From Paralithodes platypus (taxonomy: Eukaryota; Arthropoda; Malacostraca; Decapoda; Lithodidae): a stretch of 64,000 nucleotides of DNA. The stretch's first letter is position 1. Every line of letters begins with the position of its first letter. The DNA is taken from contig CM064519.1 of the NCBI GenBank assembly GCA_032716605.1, forward strand, positions 22,893,688 through 22,957,687, given 5' to 3'. Positions 56,840 through 64,000 of the stretch are shown here, piece by piece. A model generated the notes under the pieces. It ran no database searches, was not told the DNA's origin, and saw only the letters and a program-made list of their open reading frames with translations. A program made the position numbers and the translations under genes.

Positions 56840-58108
56840 TCAGGGCTTGCGGGGACCTTGCTTGAATGCTTGTGCCAAATTGAAAACAGTCTTCCAAACT
56901 GCTGGTGAAATCAAAGTAAGAATTAGAACTGGAGACAGAACTACTTGGCTTGCAATACGGTCAAGAAGTTTCTTCACTAAGAACACCCTCAGATCCTGCC
57001 TTGCTCGAACTGCCTCTAATAAGGCCGTCCGAATATCTCCTAAAGACTTGGAAGGAAGTCTGGAGAAGCAAGCGCCGGGAAAGTTCAATGGCTTTCCTGA
57101 CTTCCGCGGATTCTATTGCCTGAGAAGAGCGTAACAGAGACTTTGTTACTTGCTGGGAACCATATATAGCGAAAACAGTTTAAACGCTTGTCCTCTTAAC
57201 CTAAACTCGCGGTCTAGGTAAGCTGGGGAAGGCGTGCTAAAGGGAGCTTATAATTCGCACAAATTGATTATTTGGGGGGTGGCAGCCAAGCAGAGGGGAC
57301 TCCGCCGGCACCAAAAACCGGAAGAGAGAACCAAGAATGGCGTTCTGGAGGGATTTGGTGGGAAGAATAAGTCATGGTTATAATAACTTGGAATGTCCTT
57401 AGTATGAACATCCAAAACATTTCCGTAACATTGCTACCCCTGACTCATCCGGCTCGTATAAAAGAGGCATAGCTCCTGTTTTTTTACTGGCGCCTTGTCT
57501 AAAGGAGGGGAAGATATGTCTGATATGACTCGCACAGTGGAAGTAGTGAGAGCCGCTGTGCCTGGCACATTGGAAATCGGATCTGACACAAGAGGATGGT
57601 TAGGTATTTTAGCTAAAGCAAAGGATGTAGCCAGAGGTCGCACATTCGTCGACATCGCGGGATCTCTCGTATCAAAAGGAGTTTCCGGCGTAGGGCCAAA
57701 GAACCTAATAAGTGCATTCAAAAGTAGTCCATCAATCTCTTCCGCCGGTACATACCTAGCCGATGACGAACTCCGTGGAGATTCGACAGTACCCTGAGAG
57801 TCGCCTAGAAGGTGACTGGACTCTTCAACCTCCATCTCTGAGACCAGAGATCGTTGTTCTTCATCCGTTAAGTCTGGCTTATCATGGGCAGATCCCGCCG
57901 AAGCCGGGACCTCCACATGTTGCCATGTTAAAACTGTGATAGAAGATGGTACATCGGCATCCCGGTGGACGTCAGCACTAGTTGAGTCACAAAGGGATGT
58001 GTTCTGTCCTGCCAGGACTGTGAGTATTGCCATACACCTTGGCTGTGGATGTCCCTCGCTTGCGAGCTCGGTATACTCTCTGAATGGGAGCCCTCGTCCG
58101 AGTCCCAT
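56840..58108 (-). pseudogene. Gag-like region of DIRS-like element
   Basis: Main frame 57,434-58,108 (224 codons), acidic and Ser/Pro-rich, with LLNALIRFFGPTPETPFD and PLATSFALAKIPNHPLVSD. A second frame at 56,840-57,088 (LGDIRTALLEAVRARQDLRV) is probably its C-terminal continuation. Assigned by position before RT; no firm domain. Confidence 0.5.
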
Positions 58109-58137
58109 AAAGGTTTATGATAATTAAAAGCTCCCAT

Positions 58138-58582
58138 AGCTCATTAACACATTGAAAGCAGAGCTGGTGAGCAAAATCATAAAGTATACTAATTAATTTA
58201 ATTTATATTTAATTGTATTAAAATAAATTACTATAAATAAACACAATATTATCATAATATAATCATAGAAAATATATATGTTTATTATGATTCAGCTATT
58301 AAATTATTTCATTAACAAATAAAAATAAGCTTAACGGCGTTGAACATACAGCAATGAGAGGTTCAAGTGCCGACACGACAGAGACTGGGGGAAAACTACC
58401 CCGCCCCCGGGAACTACCTGGTCACCTGGTGCAACACCGGTACTCCGCCCTGGAAAGAGAAATTTCCGGGGATTAATGCTCATAGGGTTACACCCAAAAA
58501 ATGGTACAAAATATGTGCCTCAAAACCGCCGGTCAACAAACCGTAGCACTCCACCACTACTTTTCGTTTTCCTTTAGTTTCA
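58138..58582. other. AT-rich noncoding DNA
   Basis: Probably the 5' untranslated part of the DIRS-like element. Nothing specific seen. Confidence 0.3.
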
Positions 58583-59434
58583 TATTAAAGATTTCAGCAT
58601 ATCTTTACCTGTCCAGAAGATTTAAGCATATCTTCTGAATCCTCATAAAGATGAAGCATATCTTTATTAAAGATGAAGTCTTTCAAGTATCCCTTTACAC
58701 TTGAAACACTAGTAAGATTCCGGCATCTTTTTATCCCATAAAAAGTCTAAGCCTATCTTAATCTCTAATCTGGCTTCTCCCAGAAGCCCTCATAGATCGC
58801 CGTCTTGAAGGCCGTGATACCCTATTGTATCAATCAATTGTTTGGCAAATTATCGCGAATTGCAAATCAGTTAATATAACCACCCAAAGGTACAACCGCC
58901 GGGTTTTATATGCAATGTCAAACCAATTGTACCTGCCCCAGACCTCTTTGTAAAAAGGTCGCCGGTAGGGAAAGACTAAACAAACAAACGGCATTGTTTC
59001 AATGGCTTATTAAAGATTTCAGCATATCTTTTACCTGTCCAAAAGAATTAAGCATAACTTCTTAATCCTCATAAAGATGAAGCATATCTTTATTAAAGAT
59101 GAAGTCTTTCAAGTATCCCTTTACACTTGAAACACTAGTAAGATTCAGGCATCTTTTTATCCCATAAAAAGTCTAAGCCTATCTTAATCTCTAATCCGGC
59201 TTCTCCCAGAAGCCCCCAGAGATCGCCGTCTTGAAGGCCGTGATACCCTATTGTATCAATCAATTGTTTGGCAAATTATCTCGAATCACAAATCCGTTAA
59301 TATAACCACCCGAAGGTACAACCGCCGGGTTTTATATGCAATGTCAAACCAATTATACCTGCCCCAGACCTCTTTGTAAAAAGGTCGCCGGGAGGTAAAG
59401 ACCAAACAAACAGACAGCATTGTTTCAATGGCTT
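58583..59434. repeat. Tandem duplication, 425-bp unit
   Basis: Two copies starting attaaagatttcagcatatc at 58,583 and 59,009 with few differences. Each contains the smaller repeat aagcatatctt and ends near ggcattgtttcaatggctt. It could be a terminal repeat of the DIRS-like element or an independent satellite. Confidence 0.8.
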
Positions 59435-59678
59435 TTAAAAGCAGAGAAAACCAAGTCCAACAGGTGTCAGCCTGATCACCTAGAAAACTGTGTGGAGCCC
59501 CCCTCGACAGGAATAACCCAGGAAGCCTGATCCCAGGCTCGACCATAGAAAACGCAGTTTCTGATGAGCCCGCAAGCGACCAAACTCGTCGGGGTAACTG
59601 ACCTATTTTAGCCATCCTGACTAAAACTCGGTAAACAAAAACGGTGTTCTCGGAGCAACGAGAAAAACGCCGGAAAGG

Positions 59679-59699
59679 TAATAATAATAATAATAATAA
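59679..59699 (+). repeat. (TAA)n microsatellite, LINE 3' tail
   Basis: Seven TAA repeats; on the LINE sense strand this is the terminal (TTA)n. Confidence 0.8.
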
Positions 59700-59847
59700 G
59701 CATGTTACTTATTTCTTATAAGCGCCAATTTTTCCGAAGAATTTACTAGCGCTCGAAAAGAGAAAGAAAAAAGAACAAAAATCAATGCATCAAAAGAAGG
59801 CTCATATACAACACACATTTAACAATCACTAGCAGTGGCAAAATAGC

Positions 59848-62751
59848 CTAAACTCTATAGCCATCTGTCATGACACCTCTCTCAAGATCATAGCTTCTCT
59901 CAAAGAGAAAAGTCTTAAGTTGTCTCTTGAAGCATTCAACAGAACTCAGTTGTCTCATGGACAGCGGCAACCTGTTATACAACCTCGGAGCCATGTAGGA
60001 GAATGACCTCTCAAAGAAAGAAGACTGCTGGAAAGCCCTTGGTTCATCAAGACGAAAAGGGTCATTGTCATGACGCACAACTACACCATGGTGTGCCGGT
60101 GGGCGCCTGAGCAGCTCCGCAAGGTACCCAGGCTCACCAAATTTGAGAACCTTAAAAGTCACCAAACACAACTTAAATTCTATTCTTGCTCTTACTGGCA
60201 GCCAGTGCAGTTCTATGTGAAGAGATGTAGTAGGAGTTCTAGGTGGAACACCAAAAATTAGTCTTGCGGCCCTGTTAAGAACAGACTGAACTTTCTTCAA
60301 AATATAATTTGGAAGACCCACCAACAGGGCATTGCAATAATCAACACGAGAGAAGACCAATGAGTGAACCAACGTCAGGAGGCAACGTCTGGTTATAAAC
60401 GGCTTCACCAAATAGAGATTTCTGATGTGCAAGTAACAACTTTTAACTATCTGGTTTACATGCTCTTTGAAATCTAATCGGGAGTTCACATATACACCCA
60501 GATTTCGAACAGAGTTGGCCGGTCGCAGCTGAGATCCACCCACATTGATGGAGAGGGCACCTACCATATCATCAGCTCTTCTATTTCCTCGGATGATGAG
60601 AATATCAGTTTTACCATCATTTAGTTTAAGTTTTCTCGCTCTCATCCACTTCTTGATATCAGACATCAACAATTCCATCTTACTCCGTATATCAACTATA
60701 TTTGTGATTCTCACATAAATCTGGGTGTCATCTGCATAAAAGTGAAAGGTGACATTATGTGCACGAAGCAGAAGAGACAAACTGCTAATATAAATTATAA
60801 ATAGGATAGGACCCAAAACTGATCCCTGCGGAACACCATACTGCAGGGGTGTCGAGTCCGAGACCACTTGATTTACCATCACACTCTGGGATCTACCTGA
60901 CAAGTACGACCCAAGAAGCAAGAGAGCGGAGTCACGCACACCACAATCATAAAGATCACTCAATAACAACTCGTGATCCACTGTGTCAAAAGCCGCAGAG
61001 AGATCAAGCAAGACCAATAGTGAGGCCACACCATTGCAAATGTTCTCAACTAGATCATTATGTACTCTAATCAATGCTGTTTCAGTTGAATGATGCTGTC
61101 GGTAAGCAGACTGAAAAATTGGGATAGTTTCATTCTGCTGAAGTAGTGGTTGTAATTGGTCAAGTGTTGCACGCTCTAATATCTTTGATATGAAGGACAG
61201 ATTGGAGACAGGACGATAGTTCAACATGTTCTCAACATCAAGTCCAGGTTTCTTTAGAGTAGGTCGGAGTAGTGCATGCTTTTCAGAATGTGGGAAGCTA
61301 CCTTCAGAGAAGCACTTATTAATTATTTTGGAAATAAACTCAACTGTGTGATCATAGACTCTTGGTAGCTTGGAAACATTTATGGGATCCAACGGGCAAA
61401 ATGTTTTATTGAGGTTTCTTATGTAGGACGAGATCATGTCCACCTCTACTGAGTGAAAGGATGAGAGGACATTATTAGGAATGTGTCGGGGTTGGAGTAC
61501 AACTGAAAGTTCTTCACCAACAGAAGCATCATCCAATTCCTGTCTTATGCGAGTTATTTTGCCAGCAAAAAATGCCACAAAGTTGGCAGCCAACTCGGCA
61601 TCAGGTACAGAAGGTCTTAAGCTGACTCTTGTTTTTCCAAGTAAACTGTTTACAATTGAAGCCAACCTCCTCTGGTCGTTACCACACGAGTCAACTTTTC
61701 CCTGATAATACACTTTCTTTTCATCTTTGATTTTGTAGACCACAGCTCTTCTGGCTGACAGGTATTGCAACCATGTAGAGTCTGTTTTTATTTTTCCGCC
61801 ATTCACGTTCAGCTCTTCTACGCGCTCTTCTAAGAAATTTAACTCGAGTGCTATACCAGGGCGAATCATCTCGTACTATGATTTTCTTCTCTACTTCTGG
61901 ACAGTGATGATCGAACACTAATTTAAGTGCATTTCCATGTACCTCCACCAGCTCATCTGAAGTAAGGTTGGAAGTATCAATACTTCCCAAGTACTGTTTT
62001 ACTTCACTGCTAGCCAAATTTAGGTCTTCAATTTTATAATTTCTAAATCTGATTACTTTTTCATGTGTGAGTGGCTTAGGGAAATCAAAGCTGAAAGTAA
62101 TCAAGCATGATCAGAGGTATTAGGGTCAGCATTCTCAACATCAACATCCAGAACACCACCACAACCCACAGGAGAGAAAAACAAGTCAAGAGTGTGTCCT
62201 AAGATATGAGTTGGGTGGGACACATGGTTTACAAAATTGTTCTGATCAGTCAACTCAAGGAACTCAGGAGAGAATGGCTTCAGATGAGGGCTGTCAACCC
62301 AGTAATTAAAATCTCCACACATCAAAAGTCTTCCAGTTTTAGCAGAAAATTCCTCGAGAAACTGCCCAAACTCTTCCATAAAACCCCTATCTGTGCCACG
62401 ATGGCCAGGCCTATAGACAACTGCCATTCTTAGAATTTGTTGATGGAGTTTTATTTCCACTTCCAACAGTTCATAATAAAGAGGGGCTGGGTTATGGCTT
62501 ATTTGCAAGATATTCACCAGAGATGTGGAGTAGACAACTGCCACTCCACCACCCGGATGATCTCCCCTAGTCCTAGGAACGTTTATTATGGAATGGGTTT
62601 TAGGCAATGCCGCCTGGATAATATTCAGATCTGACTCGAACAACCAGGTCTCAGTGAGACATAATACATCAAGGTTACGTTCATCCAAGATCTCGCAAAT
62701 ATGATCCATTTTGTTACGCAAGGAAATAACATTCAACAGACCCAGTTTCAA
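59848..62751 (-). pseudogene. LINE ORF2: endonuclease and reverse transcriptase
   Basis: The endonuclease frame (62,101-62,751) has the APE blocks: Asn in LNVISLRNK, LTETWL, RMAVVYRPG, MCGDFNYW and the final SDH. A frameshift near 62,103 leads to the linker (61,721-62,104), and another near 61,790 leads to the RT (59,848-61,869). RT blocks in order: RPVSNLSFISKILERA, FQSAYRQHHSTETAL, LDLSAAFDTVDH, GVPQGSVLGPILFIIY and FYADDTQIY, then the thumb and the C-terminal LHWLPVRARIEFKL. All catalytic residues are present, so only the frameshifts disable it. Confidence 0.9.
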
Positions 62752-62771
62752 CCGGCTTCCATGTGCATTTT

Positions 62772-64000
62772 TCAGTTTTTTGAACCTACAAATACGGTGT
62801 TCTCAATAACTTTATTTCTCTGAGCTGTCATTAAAGGACAATTTCTACTTGAGGCGAAATGATTTGGCGGCTCCGTAACTGATGTGGAGCTCATACAATT
62901 TATACATTTGGGGGAAGTCTTGTTGGTGCAGTCTTTTGAGTTATGAGTACCAGCACAGAAGTTGCATTTTGGATCCTCATTTTTCCGATAACACCTGTCA
63001 CTGGTATGACCAAAGCCCTGGCAATGGTAACATTGTGTTACCCAGAAGCGATCGTATGCACGACATCTCACAAGTCCAACATACACAGAATTGCCATCAT
63101 CCACAATGGAAGAGCGTATTTCAGGTGACATTTTTACTACCGCAATCTTAGTGTGTGCATCACTCTTTTGCTTAGTGAATAGCAAATTCATAGCTAAGCC
63201 ATCGTCGACCAGGGACTTTATTCTTGGGTTCTTGTTGAGGATGCTGGGACTGATCTCATTATCCTCAGCATCATTAGCAATGCCTACCAGAGTCATTTTT
63301 GGCATCATCTTCTTTGGTTCGGAGACACTGAAGGCACTGTCCACCCCCAAATACTGATTGATGGCCCTTCCTGCATCTTCTTTGGCTTTCTTGGATGGAA
63401 GTCGTACCACCAGTACACCTGACTCAGTTCTAGTTAACTTGTTAACCGGAACCGAAGCCAAAGCAGTCTCGATTGCCTTTGTATCTGGTGGGCTTACTGG
63501 CTCGGAGGATCGGTCTTTTGGCTTCACTACCAGGACCTGATGGTCCCAGACAGTTTTTTTCTTTCCACCATCTACCACCTCAGTGGTGCGTTTGGTCGGC
63601 TCCTTTTTGGTCTCCGCTGTTTCCCTCACTACCTTTTCCTTGCTCTTCAAAACCTGCACTACATTCTTCTCAAACTCTCTTTTCTCTTTTCTCTCTCTTC
63701 CACCTGCTCCTTCATGATTTTCCAATGCATCCCTTAGCATTCCCACCCTTGTCCACTCATCTTTCTCCTCACTTATTACTCCCTTTACTTTCTCACTTAA
63801 ATGGCCCTCATACTCCTTTAGCTGCTCCTTGAGTGCCATGTTCTCTCCAGCTCATCTACTTTCCTTATCACTGCATCTAGGTTAGCAATTAATGGCCCAT
63901 CTGCAGTTGCTACTGAACTGGCTCCACATATTTCTGTCAGTGACTCCACCTTCACACCTATACTCTCCTCCAATCTCCATAACTCCCTTCCATCTTAACA
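62772..64000 (-). pseudogene. LINE ORF1, zinc-knuckle nucleic-acid-binding protein, partial
   Basis: The main frame (62,772-63,839) has a basic, coiled-coil-like start (KEQLKEYEGHLSEKVKG), then three cysteine motifs: CYHCQGFGHTSDRC (residues 270-283), CNFCAGTHNSKDC (292-304) and C312-C315-H-C334. Upstream, 63,840 to about 63,960 continues the coiled coil in another frame (LDAVIRKVDELER), so a one-base change at 63,840 hides the true start. The 5' end is beyond the window. Role: RNA chaperone and particle protein of the LINE. Confidence 0.8.

Larger units (their letters stand above)
53948..58137 (-). mobile_element. Decayed DIRS/Ngaro-type retrotransposon
   Basis: Minus-strand order: Gag-like region, RT remnant, RNase H, tyrosine recombinase. 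This is the arrangement of DIRS-order retrotransposons, which integrate with a tyrosine recombinase instead of an integrase. Most of the RT catalytic domain is deleted between about 56,840 and 56,820, and there are several frameshifts and stops. 53,948-54,681 is noncoding 3' sequence. Confidence 0.75.
59679..64000 (-). mobile_element. CR1/L2-group LINE, nearly full length
   Basis: Minus strand: ORF1 (from beyond the window edge to 62,772), ORF2 (62,751-59,848), a short 3' UTR and a (TTA)n tail at 59,679-59,699. The simple-repeat tail instead of poly(A), plus ORF1 with zinc knuckles and an APE endonuclease, fits the CR1/L2 group. At least three frameshifts make this copy inactive. The 5' end lies outside the window. 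Confidence 0.88.

Overview
The window looks like repeat-rich nuclear DNA of an arthropod, most likely a decapod crustacean. That is an inference from the non-LTR reverse transcriptase types, the low gene density and the AT-rich intergenic DNA; nothing was compared with a database. No tRNA, rRNA, CRISPR or prokaryotic gene is visible. Almost everything is transposable elements nested in one another. One intact-looking cellular-type ORF (38,718-39,680) stands out. Most other short ORFs are frames read through tandem repeats or LTRs.

Layout. 561-907 is a MITE-like foldback. 1,334-6,914 is a 5.6 kb foldback element whose two arms are tandem arrays of short palindromes in opposite orientation; it is flanked by a 9-bp target duplication. 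7,852-9,088 and 18,116-18,195 are one CR1-like LINE fragment split by LTR element A (9,089-18,115, minus), which carries a perfect TCCAA duplication. A second palindromic array (18,349-18,809 plus 27,189-27,748) is split by composite LTR element C (18,810-27,188, minus) with duplication GTAAC. 27,831-28,800 is a truncated LINE C-terminus. 29,187-33,355, resuming at 37,126, is an old plus-strand LTR of a related family. It is interrupted by a 3.77 kb solo LTR (33,356-37,125, duplication CTTAG). 38,718-39,680 encodes a 320-residue protein with two retropepsin-like D-S/T-G domains in one chain. 42,970-53,454 is LTR element D (plus), with a LINE inserted in its 5' LTR and its 3' LTR cut off. 53,455-53,947 is a foldback. 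53,948-58,137 is a decayed DIRS/Ngaro-type tyrosine-recombinase retrotransposon (minus). 58,583-59,434 is a 425-bp tandem duplication. 59,679-64,000 is a nearly complete LINE (minus) that runs off the window.

Two LTR families matter. Family L (A, D, most of C) has very long LTRs (3.0-4.8 kb) starting TAAAATGCCC and ending GGGCATAACA, a tRNA-Leu-like primer-binding site, a Gag-like protein, proline-rich ORFs and a polypurine tract. No protease, reverse transcriptase or integrase was found, so it would need another element's enzymes. Family S has short LTRs (about 450 bp) carrying a tRNA-like segment with Pol III A- and B-box motifs. One S unit has only 104 bp between its LTRs, the layout of a TRIM. 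Element C is a mosaic of L and S with a single target duplication, which points to template switching during reverse transcription.
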